From assembly GCF_003989665.1 (NCBI RefSeq), contig NZ_RZIJ01000002.1, positions 346,660-410,659 on the forward strand: DNA of 64,000 bases. The letters are read 5' to 3'. This document shows, piece by piece, positions 46,501-56,007 of the stretch. The notes beneath the pieces were generated by a model. That model worked only from the letters and a program-made list of their open reading frames with translations. It ran no database searches and was not told the origin of the DNA. Origin of the DNA: Azospirillum doebereinerae (GTDB lineage: Bacteria > Pseudomonadota > Alphaproteobacteria > Azospirillales > Azospirillaceae). Each line of letters begins with the position of its first letter. The stretch's first letter is position 1. Position numbers and translations under genes: made by a program.

Positions 46501-47385
46501 TTACATAGGATCAGGTTCAAGAATAGCACGGACTTCCGCTATGGTCGAGGCCATACGCCGGTTGACAGCTTCGATTTGCGCATCCACGTCTTTATGACCG
46601 AGCGGCAAGACGGTTCGATCGGGAGCCAGCCGATCATGATGGTGGATAATCCGCGGGGGACAGATGAGCGCATTTCCGGCCGCCGGCCCCAGGTGGGTCG
46701 GAAAGTTATCTTCTGCCGGTAACAATTGGATCGCCAGCCCATCGCTATGGGCCGCCAAGCCGAAGGCGATCTGATCCAAATGGATCAGATACCCCTCCAG
46801 CAGATTCCTGCGCTTCCACAGCCACTCGGCCCAGGCCAGCCATGATGCGCCGATGGCGACTGAGGTCGCATTTGAAAGAGCATAGAAACCGCCATTGCAA
46901 TTGATCGCAAAGGTCTGTGCATCGCGATATCCGCAGCGCGTAACCAGAGGGAGCTTGGTCAAGCCCGCCGCATAGTAAATGTCACGAAGTATGGACAAGG
47001 GCGGATTGGGACAATCAACGATCCGAGCCCAAATCCGACCATCATCAGGCTGGACGGGGATATCAGGCAGCTCGGCAAACACGATATCCACATCGGTCAG
47101 CAAGACCGGGGTACCAGACGCGACGGAGGGCTGGAAAGCACCGATTTTATTGCAGTATTTCCCATCCACCAAGCGGGGGGTCGCCCGAGTGGCGATGCCC
47201 AGCCGGGCAAGCCTTTCCACCAGTTCAGGCGTCCCTCCTTCGACCAAGCATACCTCCATGCAAGAGGCTGGAATACCCAAGCTTAGCAGCGACGCAATCC
47301 AGGAGGATAATTGTCGAGTATGAGATCCTAAGAAATCCACTACACATATTATTCTATAGTTTTTCACGTCGCATCCACGGTCCAC
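46501..47385 (-). CDS. Glycosyltransferase-like (GT-A fold) protein
   Basis: 294 aa at most. IICVVDFLGSHTRQL starts a GT-A-like core, and VLLTDVDIVFAELPD holds the D-x-D metal motif. INCNGGFYALS and LLEGYLIHLDQIAFGLA are the acceptor-side blocks of nucleotide-diphospho-sugar transferases (DUF-type). Possible starts are GTG 47385 and GTG 47367; no strong ribosome binding site favours either. Codon usage is mixed and lower in GC than the main locus. Sugar and acceptor unknown. It is flanked by a propeller and a sulfotransferase, pointing to modified surface glycans. Confidence 0.65.
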   Translation of the reverse strand: MDRGCDVKNYRIICVVDFLGSHTRQLSSWIASLLSLGIPASCMEVCLVEGGTPELVERLARLGIATRATPRLVDGKYCNKIGAFQPSVASGTPVLLTDVDIVFAELPDIPVQPDDGRIWARIVDCPNPPLSILRDIYYAAGLTKLPLVTRCGYRDAQTFAINCNGGFYALSNATSVAIGASWLAWAEWLWKRRNLLEGYLIHLDQIAFGLAAHSDGLAIQLLPAEDNFPTHLGPAAGNALICPPRIIHHHDRLAPDRTVLPLGHKDVDAQIEAVNRRMASTIAEVRAILEPDPM

Positions 47386-47436
47386 TTACCCAATGGGCTA
47401 GCCCAGAGGGCGGCAGCCCATTTTTTGGTTTCATTC

Positions 47437-48183
47437 CTAGTCAAAGTAGGATTCGTATGGAGTTCCCGCAGCGGACCGGCGCAACTCGGCATAGTCATCC
47501 ACCACATCATTAAGGTTTTTAGCGCCTAATTTGACAAGCGTTGATGTCAATGGAACTTTTGGTACTTCAATAAAATCAAGAACACCGTCGATTTCATCAG
47601 AGAATGAATTCATAATGTGTTCGTAAGTAACGGATTTGACGGAATGCTCTGAAAAAATTCCATCAACCATTAGTTCAAGGCGAATTGTTTCTTGAAAATC
47701 AACAATGCACTCCTCGAGTCCAAGTTTTATTTTATCGTAAATTGGAGTATTTCCGCCAATATGCACGAGAAAAACCCCACTTTGTATCGCAAGCCTGTGT
47801 GAAATTAGGCGCCGCAGGCGGTTCTGCCGCCGCAGATGAATGATCTTTATATCTTTATTATCACGGATCCAATCAAGAACGCCACGGGCATGAGTGCCAA
47901 GCAAATCTTGATATATTATTTTGATGCCTACAGCCTTAAAATTTCCGGGATTGAGCACAAATTCCCGAATATATCGGGCAGGATCCGCCTTTAATTGCTC
48001 AACAGAAAAATCAAGTATATTTGATTTTTTTCCGCCATACCCTGCATGTCTGGAAATTGCCGCATTTGCGTCACGTGTTAGCAACTCTCCGTGACAGCAC
48101 ATATTCGGATGATTATTGAGCATATGCCGCAACACAGTACTTCCGGTGCGAGCTGCAGACACAATGACAAATCGGTTAGCCAT
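47437..48183 (-). CDS. Sulfotransferase (Stf0-like)
   Basis: 248 aa. It opens ANRFVIVSAARTGSTVLRHML, where AARTGST is the phosphosulfate-binding loop. IKIIHLRRQNRLRRLISHRLA is the 3'-phosphate-binding strand and helix of Stf0-type (trehalose-like) sulfotransferases. The GC content is strikingly low, with many AT-ending codons, unlike the neighbouring glycan operons, so it is probably horizontally acquired. PAPS is the expected donor; the acceptor is likely a carbohydrate. GGAGAT in the upstream strand is a fair ribosome binding site. Confidence 0.82.
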   Translation of the reverse strand: MANRFVIVSAARTGSTVLRHMLNNHPNMCCHGELLTRDANAAISRHAGYGGKKSNILDFSVEQLKADPARYIREFVLNPGNFKAVGIKIIYQDLLGTHARGVLDWIRDNKDIKIIHLRRQNRLRRLISHRLAIQSGVFLVHIGGNTPIYDKIKLGLEECIVDFQETIRLELMVDGIFSEHSVKSVTYEHIMNSFSDEIDGVLDFIEVPKVPLTSTLVKLGAKNLNDVVDDYAELRRSAAGTPYESYFD

Positions 48184-48363
48184 CTGTAATCTCCTTTCAC
48201 TTCAGATAATTAAACAGTTTTCGGATCTGTTGCAAACTTTCGACGCGGTCACGCGGTGGCGGCTGGCGGCACTGCTGCGGGGGCATGCAATCCAATGCAT
48301 TGACTCATCCGGAAGGTGCGGGAAGTCGGGCAAATTTGGTGAGGGGTAAGCGTCATCTGAGGG
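48184..48363. other. Gap with an IS6-like terminal repeat
   Basis: No gene seen. GGATCTGTTGCAAACTT at 48223-48239 resembles IS6-family ends (consensus GG-T-CTGTTGCAAA). No transposase is attached. With the remnants that follow it marks old mobile DNA. Confidence 0.35.
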
Positions 48364-48560
48364 TTGCCTTTCTACGAGTTCCGGGCCGGCAAGGTGGCAT
48401 GGGGTGAGCCGGGCCCCGAATGGGATTTTCCGGGCTCCAATCCGCTATCGGCACGCAAGGTGACGCTGCGCGACCTGTTCGGTACAACACGCCGCAGCTT
48501 TCCTATGTCCACGACTGGCGGCATAACGTACAGTTGGAGGCAATCGGAATTGGTGATCCG
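48364..48560 (+). pseudogene. pRiA4b ORF-3-like protein remnant
   Basis: FYEFRAGKVAWGEPGPEWD, then NPLSARKVTLRDLF, is the middle of plasmid pRiA4b ORF-3-like proteins (IS1096/TnpR-like passenger family). After a frameshift near 48481, YNTPQLSYVHDWRHNVQLE in another frame continues with the family's Y-x-Y-D-F-G-D-x-W-x-H-x-I/V-x-L/V-E block; here the F-G-D part is lost. Both the N- and C-terminal parts are missing. A decayed passenger gene of a former transposon. Confidence 0.6.
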
Positions 48561-48632
48561 GCCATCGGACGTGCCTGCAGCAGACGCTTACCGTAAGGTA
48601 GGACGAGGCGGCGCTCAAAGTGACACTCCATG

Positions 48633-48716
48633 CCCTGGAGTAGTGGGCAGGCGGAGGGGCAGATCAACACGTTGAAGCCGATCGAACGTCAGATATATGA
48701 AAGCGCCAACTTCGAC
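48633..48716 (+). pseudogene. ISL3-family transposase C-terminal remnant
   Basis: The reading frame from 48633 gives PWSSGQAEGQINTLKPI and then ERQIYESANFDLPP, matching the last block of ISL3-type transposases (S-S-G-x-x-E-G-x-I-N-x-L-K-x-x-K-R-x-M-[YF]-x-R-A-x-F-D-L-L). Several invariant residues are changed (K to E, G-R-A to E-S-A), and nothing of the upstream ~300 residues remains. A short relic. Confidence 0.6.
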
Positions 48717-48856
48717 CTGCCGCCCTATCTTGTCCTCCTAACGGCCTTATCTACGCAAGCTACGGGAGAAACGAATACCCAGAGCCGGCTATGGTGATTG
48801 ACATCCCCCAAATCGTACTGTTATTATTTATTGAGCGTGAATACTTAGGATTTTGC

Positions 48857-49555
48857 ATGCTGCCGCCTCTTATCATATCACATATACCGAAAACCGGTGG
48901 CACAAGTCTGGGCAATCTGGTTCGCGAATTAAGCCCCGATGTCTCCCTGGTTTACGAAGGCCAGCTTCAGCTGGGGAATCCGAATTTAGACTTTATTCTC
49001 AATTTTCGCGCCACCCTGCTGCCTTCAGTGGTTATGGGACATTTTTCCCATGGTATTCATCGCCTGCTCGGCATCCCACCCCGTTACGTGACGGTATTGC
49101 GCGAGCCCCTAAAGCGTATCGTGTCGTTATACCGGCATCAGCAGCGGCTAGAAAATTCCAGTTTTGCCGAGATATTGCGTAGCGGCGCAACCTTACGGGA
49201 TTTTGTCGCTTCGGGAATAACCGAGATGACCAATAACCATATGTGTCGGGTTATCGCTGGAATCGCGCCGGAGACGGGCAAGATCAACGAAGACTGGCTG
49301 CTAGGCCTAGCACTCCATAATCTGAAGCACCACTACGTTGCCGTCGGCGTACAGGAAGACCTACCTGCCGTGACAGCAAGAATCGGCAATATGCTGAATT
49401 GGCCCGCTTACGTTATTCCGACCGACAATATGTCAAACAACCCGGAGCCCGAGATCGATCCCGCGACCCACGCCGTGCTGGTCGCCGACAACGCCCTAGA
49501 TATGCAACTTTACGATCATGTTCGCAAACATACAGCTAGCTACCTGGATTGTTGA
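48857..49555 (+). CDS. Sulfotransferase family 2-like protein
   Basis: 232 aa from the ATG at 48857, preceded by TTAGGA; an in-frame ATG at 48791 would add 22 hydrophobic residues and is less likely. IISHIPKTGGTSLGN is the phosphosulfate loop of heparan/chondroitin-type sulfotransferases, and VTVLREPLKRIVSLYRHQ is the 3'-phosphate site. The Arg-Glu-Pro and NHMCRVI blocks are typical. GC content is intermediate. Likely modifies a surface carbohydrate with sulfate; it is the fourth gene of an isolated accessory patch (propeller, glycosyltransferase-like, two sulfotransferases). Confidence 0.8.
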   Translation: MLPPLIISHIPKTGGTSLGNLVRELSPDVSLVYEGQLQLGNPNLDFILNFRATLLPSVVMGHFSHGIHRLLGIPPRYVTVLREPLKRIVSLYRHQQRLENSSFAEILRSGATLRDFVASGITEMTNNHMCRVIAGIAPETGKINEDWLLGLALHNLKHHYVAVGVQEDLPAVTARIGNMLNWPAYVIPTDNMSNNPEPEIDPATHAVLVADNALDMQLYDHVRKHTASYLDC

Positions 49556-49794
49556 TCTTGCCCGTGTGTGACGCCTAGAGGTGGCCCCGTTTGTTTGTTT
49601 CTCCCGCACTTTACGTGGAAAAGCTGACAGCGCTGGTGCCGGCGCCCTCGGGAGATCCCATGTAATGGAGCATGCAAGAGCTTTTTGTGATCCCGGGCTG
49701 CCGTGTCGTAACGGTGGAACTGTACCCCTCCGCCGAGCGCCGCCTTGTGACCGGGCTGGAAAGCTGAATCATGTGGCCTGTCCCTATGGCTATC
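49556..49794. other. Gap before the IS66 left end
   Basis: No gene is supported in this 240-base stretch. The only notable word is GTAAGC at 49795, where the IS66 element begins. Confidence 0.35.
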
Positions 49795-50639
49795 GTAAGC
49801 GGTGTTCTGTCCGCACCTTGCGGGTGAGGCAGGGCTGAGCGAGGCTCCCGGATCGACTGGACGGGAGATCGGTTTGTGTCTGCGCTCGACCTTACGCTTG
49901 ATCCTGAGCCCGTGCGGGTGCGTCGCATGGAGGTGATCACGGGGGACGTCGGGCGTCGAACTTGGTCGCCGGAGGAGAAGGTGCGGATCCTGGCGGAGGC
50001 TGCGCTGCCGGGGGCCGTTGTTTCCGATGTGGCCCGGCGTCACGGCTTGCGGCCCCAGCAGGTGTTCGGCTGGCGCCGGGAAGCGCGCGCCGCCGACCGC
50101 TTCCAAGAGGAGGGCTTGGTGTTCGCGCCGGTGGTGCTGGACACCACGCCGCCGCCAGCCGCGCCGAAGGAGCTTCCGGCCATCGAGGTGCGGATCGGCG
50201 ATGCGGTGGTGCGTGTGCCCGCCGGCATGGACAGCGCCACGGTCAAGGCGGTGCTGCGCGCGGTGAGGGCGTCGCGGTGATTGGCCTGGAGGGCGCGGTG
50301 CGGGTGCTGGTCGCCGCCAAGCCGATCGACTTCCGCAAGGGCATGGATGGGCTGGCCGCCTTGGTGCAGCAGCAGTTGGGAGCCGATCCCTTCAGCGGGG
50401 TCGTCTACGTCTTCCGCTCCAAGCGGGCGGACCGGGTGAAGCTCCTGCACTGGGACGGCACCGGTCTGGTTCTCGTCTCGAAGAGATTGGAGGCGGGCCA
50501 GTTCCGCTGGCCGGCGATCCGCGACGGCGTGATCCGGCTGACCCCGGCCCAGCTCTCGGCGCTCGTCGAAGGTCTGGACTGGACCCGGGTGCGCGGCGTG
50601 CGGGTTTCCCGGCCGACCGCCGCCGGTGTAAAGGCCGGA
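49795..50639 (+). mobile_element. IS66-family element, copy 1, truncated
   Basis: The left end GTAAGCGGTGTTCTGTCC at 49795 fits IS66 family ends (GTAAGC...). It carries tnpA and tnpB, but at 50640 the IS21 element begins and tnpC is absent from this side. The remaining part is thus non-autonomous. Confidence 0.75.
49927..50280 (+). CDS. tnpA: IS66-family TnpA (OrfA)
   Basis: 117 aa from the ATG at 49927 (a GTG at 49876 would add 17 residues). MEVITGDVGRRTWSPEEK, EAALPGAVVSDVARRHGL and PQQVFGWRREAR form the helix-turn-helix of IS66 OrfA, which resembles the IS3 OrfA HTH. The C-terminal PAIEVRIGDAVVRVPAGM is typical. It overlaps tnpB by GTGA. Needed with TnpB for IS66 movement, but here the element lacks tnpC. 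Confidence 0.88.
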   Translation: MEVITGDVGRRTWSPEEKVRILAEAALPGAVVSDVARRHGLRPQQVFGWRREARAADRFQEEGLVFAPVVLDTTPPPAAPKELPAIEVRIGDAVVRVPAGMDSATVKAVLRAVRASR

Positions 50640-50642
50640 TGA
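50277..50642 (+). CDS. tnpB: IS66-family TnpB (OrfB)
   Basis: 121 aa starting at GTG, overlapping the tnpA stop. The signature VAAKPIDFRKGMDGLAALV, ADPFSGVVYVFRSKRADRV and LLHWDGTGLVLVSKRLE is unmistakable for IS66 OrfB. The stop codon TGA at 50640-50642 is formed by the first bases of the IS21 element, so the last residue or two may differ from the original. Function in transposition is not well understood. Confidence 0.9.
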   Translation: MIGLEGAVRVLVAAKPIDFRKGMDGLAALVQQQLGADPFSGVVYVFRSKRADRVKLLHWDGTGLVLVSKRLEAGQFRWPAIRDGVIRLTPAQLSALVEGLDWTRVRGVRVSRPTAAGVKAG

Positions 50643-50690
50643 AGTTTCCTCAGATCGGGCGGGTGAAACATCCCCAGATGGTTGGTGTGG

Positions 50691-52821
<2,131 letters not shown>

Positions 52822-52822
<1 letters not shown>

Positions 52823-52829
52823 GACGACT
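52822..52829. repeat. Target site duplication of IS256, left copy
   Basis: TGACGACT, identical to 54152-54159. A perfect 8-bp duplication shows a simple transposition event. Confidence 0.92.
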
Positions 52830-54151
52830 GGGAGTATCCGGAATTTCGTGCTCGGCGGGGCCGATTTCATTATCAGGCGTTCATCGCCTTTGCGAACCGC
52901 TCGCCGAAGATGACGGCCATCTGCGCCTTTGCGGCCGTCCATTCCCGCGGTGGCATCTTCCAGTCTTTCTCGGCGCGGTTCAAGACGAGAAACAGGAGCT
53001 TCAGGGCGGCCTCGTCATTGGGGAAATGCCCCCTGGCCCGCACCGCCCGTCGCAGCTTCGAGTTCAAGGCTTCGATGGCATTGGTGGTGTAGAGGATACG
53101 CCGGACCTCGCGGGGGAAAGCGAAGAACGGAATGACCTCCTGCCACGCCCGCCGCCACGCCTTGCCGATGGCCGCATACTTTTCGCCCCAGGGGCCGTCC
53201 TCGAAGGCGCTCAGGGCCACCTCGGCGGCCTTGTCGTCGACGGCGTCGTAGACCGTCTTCAGCGCGGCGGCGATGGCCTTGCGGTCCTTCCAGGACGCGA
53301 ACTCCATGCTGTGGCGCAACAGGTGGACGATGCAGGTCTGGACGATCGTCTCGGGATAGGCGGCGGCGATCGCCTCGGGAAAGCCCTTCAGCCCATCGAC
53401 CACGGCCAGCAGGATGTCCTCGACGCCCCGGTTGCGCAGTTCGTTCAGGACGCGCAGCCAAAACTTGGCGCCCTCGTTCTGTTCGATCCATAGTCCCAGC
53501 ACTTCCTTGGCGCCGTCGGCCCGCACGCCGATGGCCACATGGATGGCTTTGTTGCGCACCAGGCCCTCGTCCCGGATCTTGACCCGGATGGCATCCAGGA
53601 ACACCAGGGGATAGATCGCCTCCAGGGGCCGGTTCTGCCAGGTCGTCACCTCCTCGATCACCGCGTCCGTCACCGTGGAGATTAGGTCGGCCGAGACCTC
53701 GATGCCGTAGAGTTCCCGCAGGTGCCCGGTGATCTCCCGCGTCGACATGCCCCGCGCATACAGCGAGATGATCTTCTCGTCGAAGCCGGGGAACCGCCGC
53801 TGGTACTTGGCGATCAGCGCCGGATCGAACGTTCCTGTCCGGTCGCGTGGAATGGACAGGTCCATCGACCCGCCCTCGGTCAGCACCGTCTTGCGGCCGT
53901 AGCCGTTGCGACGGTTGCCGCTCTCGTCACCGGCCAGATGATGATCCAGTTCCGCTCTCAGCGCCCGTTCCGTCAGCGCCTTCTTCAGTTGGTCGAGCAA
54001 GCCGTTCTGCTCGAACGCCGTCTTGGCATCCGCCCCCGCCAGCAACTGGTCGAGGATCGCGTCGGGGATGATCGGGTCTTTGCGCCGGGCCATTCAGGGT
54101 CTCCTTCTGCTTCAGGATAACCCCGCCGAGCACGAAATTCCGGACACTCCC
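52830..54151 (-). mobile_element. IS256-family insertion sequence
   Basis: 1322 bp. The 31-bp ends (52830-52860 and 54121-54151) are inverted repeats with one mismatch (GGGAGTATCCGG versus GGGAGTGTCCGG). TGACGACT flanks both ends. It contains a full-length mutator-type transposase and sits at the istA start of the IS21 element. It is the youngest insertion in the nest. Confidence 0.95.
52873..54093 (-). CDS. IS256 (mutator-type) transposase
   Basis: 406 aa, full length. RRNGYGRKTVLTEGGSMD, FPGFDEKIISLYARGMS, VFLDAIRVKIRDEG (first Asp), AVVDGLKGFPEAI (second Asp) and RRILYTTNAIEALNSKLRR (Glu-containing block) are the canonical IS256 DDE motifs. The C-terminus ends RFAKAMNA. It looks intact and is bounded by correct inverted repeats, so it may be active. 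Confidence 0.96.
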   Translation of the reverse strand: MARRKDPIIPDAILDQLLAGADAKTAFEQNGLLDQLKKALTERALRAELDHHLAGDESGNRRNGYGRKTVLTEGGSMDLSIPRDRTGTFDPALIAKYQRRFPGFDEKIISLYARGMSTREITGHLRELYGIEVSADLISTVTDAVIEEVTTWQNRPLEAIYPLVFLDAIRVKIRDEGLVRNKAIHVAIGVRADGAKEVLGLWIEQNEGAKFWLRVLNELRNRGVEDILLAVVDGLKGFPEAIAAAYPETIVQTCIVHLLRHSMEFASWKDRKAIAAALKTVYDAVDDKAAEVALSAFEDGPWGEKYAAIGKAWRRAWQEVIPFFAFPREVRRILYTTNAIEALNSKLRRAVRARGHFPNDEAALKLLFLVLNRAEKDWKMPPREWTAAKAQMAVIFGERFAKAMNA

Positions 54152-54159
54152 TGACGACT
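54152..54159. repeat. Target site duplication of IS256, right copy
   Basis: TGACGACT, identical to 52822-52829. Confidence 0.92.
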
Positions 54160-54308
54160 TCCCCAAGTCTGACCACCGGCGCTCCCCCTCCATCGATGGA
54201 GGGGATCATGGCCACGCGGTGGGCGCACGGCTCCGGGGCGATCGCCCCGGAGCCGTGCCATTGCATCAAACTGGGGAAATTTCATCCGCCCCTTCTGTGG
54301 AGTATTCA

Positions 54309-54556
54309 CCCGGCACTGACACCAGCTCCTCGATCTGCAGTTCGAGCTGATCGGCAGCCCGGCCCAGCCTCTCCGAACTCTGGCCGAAGCTGCGCCGGCG
54401 CAATGCGGCCAACTGGCCCTTCAGCGTGTCGATGATGCGGTCACGCGCCGCCACCGCCTGCTCGCGCTCGGCCAGCTGCGCCGATAGTTCGCCCACCAGC
54501 GCCTGAAGGGCGGCCACGTCGTCGGGGAGCGGATCGCCGGCGGAATGCGGAAGCAT
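54309..54556 (-). pseudogene. tnpC: IS66 TnpC transposase, N-terminal fragment
   Basis: MLPHSAGDPLPDDVAAL, a leucine-zipper helix (LVGELSAQLAEREQAVAARD) and LRRRSFGQSSERLGRAADQLELQIEEL are the N-terminus of IS66 TnpC. After VPG the frame continues only with IS21-derived residues (EYSTEGADEISPV) and stops. The DDE domain is lost, so this copy has no transposase. Confidence 0.88.
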
Positions 54557-54628
54557 GGCGCCAGTGTACCGGCCGGCGGCGCGCCGGTCACCGGCCGGAG
54601 CCGGGGTGAGTCACCCCGCCGCAGGCTG

Positions 54629-54982
54629 TCAGGAGGCCAACATCGGCGCCGGCTCGTCGGTGCGGCGCAGGGCCCGCCAATCGATGCCCTCCAGCAGCAT
54701 GGCGAGCTCGGCCGGCGACAGACGGACCTGTTCGGTGGCCGGGCCCGGCCAGACGAAGCGACCCTTCTCCAATCTCTTGGCGATCAGAACGAAGCCTTGG
54801 CCATCCCACAGCAGGATCTTCAGCAGGTCGCCGCGCCGGCCCCGGAACACGAACAACTGGCCCGAGAACGGATCCTTGCGCAGGTGCTGCTGGACGACGG
54901 CGGCGAGCCCGTCGAAGCCCTTGCGCATGTCGACCGGCCGCGCCGCCAACCAGACCCGCACACCCGGCGGCACGCTGATCAT
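54629..54982 (-). CDS. tnpB: IS66-family TnpB (OrfB), copy 2
   Basis: 117 aa; the ATG overlaps the tnpA stop. VWLAARPVDMRKGFDGLAA, KDPFSGQLFVFRGRRGDLL and LLWDGQGFVLIAKRLEKG are the OrfB signature. Intact, but its element lacks a complete tnpC. Confidence 0.92.
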   Translation of the reverse strand: MISVPPGVRVWLAARPVDMRKGFDGLAAVVQQHLRKDPFSGQLFVFRGRRGDLLKILLWDGQGFVLIAKRLEKGRFVWPGPATEQVRLSPAELAMLLEGIDWRALRRTDEPAPMLAS

Positions 54983-55374
54983 CGCCGCCCCGCGAGCGCG
55001 GCGATCAGCGCCGTCAACGCCGGCGTCGGGTAGTCCGCCCCGATCTCCAGCCGTGTCCCGTCGGCGAACCGAACCAGCGCGCGAGGCGCAGGCGCCGATG
55101 GCGGGCACGACGGTCCCGCCTGGCAAGCCGGGGCCGTATCGAGCGCCACCGGGATCAGCAGCGCGGCGTCATCATGCGGCTGCGGATCAACCATCCCGCC
55201 GACCAGCTGGCGGCGCCACGTGTACAGGCAGCTTTCCGCCACCCCATGCCGGCGGGCGACATGGGCGACGATCGCCCCCGCTTCCAGCGTCTCGGCCACC
55301 AGCCGAGCCTTCTCCGCCTCGCTCCACCGCCGGCGCCGCTCCTTGCCGGTGATCACCTCGGCCCTCTGCATCAA
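54979..55374 (-). CDS. tnpA: IS66-family TnpA (OrfA), copy 2
   Basis: 131 aa. AEVITGKERRRRWSEAEK and GAIVAHVARRHGVAESCLY form the OrfA HTH. TRLEIGADYPTPALTALI is the end domain. It starts with two Met codons; GGAGG in CAGAAGGAGGC lies nearby. It is the first gene of the truncated copy 2. Confidence 0.9.
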   Translation of the reverse strand: MMQRAEVITGKERRRRWSEAEKARLVAETLEAGAIVAHVARRHGVAESCLYTWRRQLVGGMVDPQPHDDAALLIPVALDTAPACQAGPSCPPSAPAPRALVRFADGTRLEIGADYPTPALTALIAALAGRR

Positions 55375-55469
55375 GCGAGCCTCCTTCTGGACTCCAATGG
55401 AGCCTCCGTAGACCCGCTCTTCACCTACTTCCTCACACCCAACAAGGCGGCGTTCCGTAGCTGCTTACG

Positions 55470-55756
55470 TTTCTCCCGCTGGAACCGCTCGATCGGCGCT
55501 TCGCCGGTCGTGCCGTGAAGCTGCTGATCGGCAATGTGCCGTGTCCAGGCCTCCAGGTGCGCTTCCAGGTGCGCTTCCAGTTCCACCCAAGTCGCGAAGG
55601 AGCGGCCGACGATGGCGTTGCGCTTGATATAGCCGACGCCGCGCTCGTCCTTGCCCTTGGTGCGCGCCCAGTACGGCGCGCAGGCCCGCACCCGGAAGCC
55701 CCAGTGTCGGGCGAAGGCGTGCAGGCGCGGGTAATCATGCCGGTCTAACCAGCCTA
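55470..55756 (-). pseudogene. istA: IstA transposase fragment (second IS21-type element)
   Basis: Reading leftward, DYPRLHAFARHWGFRVRAC and RTKGKDERGVGYIKRNAI are the catalytic Glu region of an IS21 IstA. QLHGTTGEAPIERFQRE follows; at 55469 it stops resembling IstA and runs into IS66-like sequence (to a stop at 55425). A 12-base unit is tandemly duplicated (HLEAHLEA). Everything upstream, including the first two Asp residues, is missing. It differs from the IstA at 51563-52822. Confidence 0.7.
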
Positions 55757-55790
55757 CGCATCAGAAATATATCGACAGTTGTCCACATTT

Positions 55791-55816
55791 GGTGCACTTT
55801 GGTGCAAAGAGGTGCA
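55791..55816 (+). promoter_or_regulatory. Three GGTGCA direct repeats at 10-bp spacing, likely operator
   Basis: GGTGCA occurs at 55791, 55801 and 55811, exactly one helical turn apart, immediately before the ATG at 55819. Ribbon-helix-helix repressors bind such direct repeats on one DNA face, so autoregulation of the defence operon by the first gene is likely. The last copy overlaps the ribosome binding site (AAAGAGGTG), so binding would block initiation. Confidence 0.65.
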
Positions 55817-55818
55817 TC

Positions 55819-56004
55819 ATGGCTAAGGCTGCGGGACAGAAACGATTCACTGTTTCTCTAGACCCGAGGGATTACGAGGCGTTGCGCACCCTTGCTGAAG
55901 GGCACCGCCCACCCCTCACCTTGCAATACGTTGTGAAAGTAGCCGTGCAGGATCTGTTAGAGCGCCACGCCTCCAAACAACTCACCTTTCCATTGGACAG
56001 ATAG
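55819..56004 (+). CDS. Small ribbon-helix-helix-like DNA-binding protein
   Basis: 61 aa from the ATG after AAAGAGGTG; a frame start at 55789 (MVHFGAKRCI) would cover the repeats and is unlikely. RFTVSLDPRDYEALRTLAEG is the beta strand and first helix of Arc/CopG proteins, followed by LQYVVKVAVQDLLERH as the second helix. It is 4 bases before the methyltransferase start, on the same strand. Probably the operon's repressor, limiting the methyltransferase and effector genes during establishment or phage attack. Confidence 0.75.
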   Translation: MAKAAGQKRFTVSLDPRDYEALRTLAEGHRPPLTLQYVVKVAVQDLLERHASKQLTFPLDR

Positions 56005-56007
56005 ACG

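Larger units (their letters stand above)
54309..55469 (-). mobile_element. IS66-family element, copy 2, truncated by IS21
   Basis: Reading leftward from GTAAGC (complement of GCTTAC at 55464-55469) come tnpA, tnpB and only the first ~83 codons of tnpC before the IS21 end at 54308. The tnpA and tnpB proteins differ clearly from those of copy 1, so this is a different IS66 lineage. The outer end was assigned because an istA fragment is cut exactly there; only GTAAGC is shared with copy 1, so it is tentative. Confidence 0.65.
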
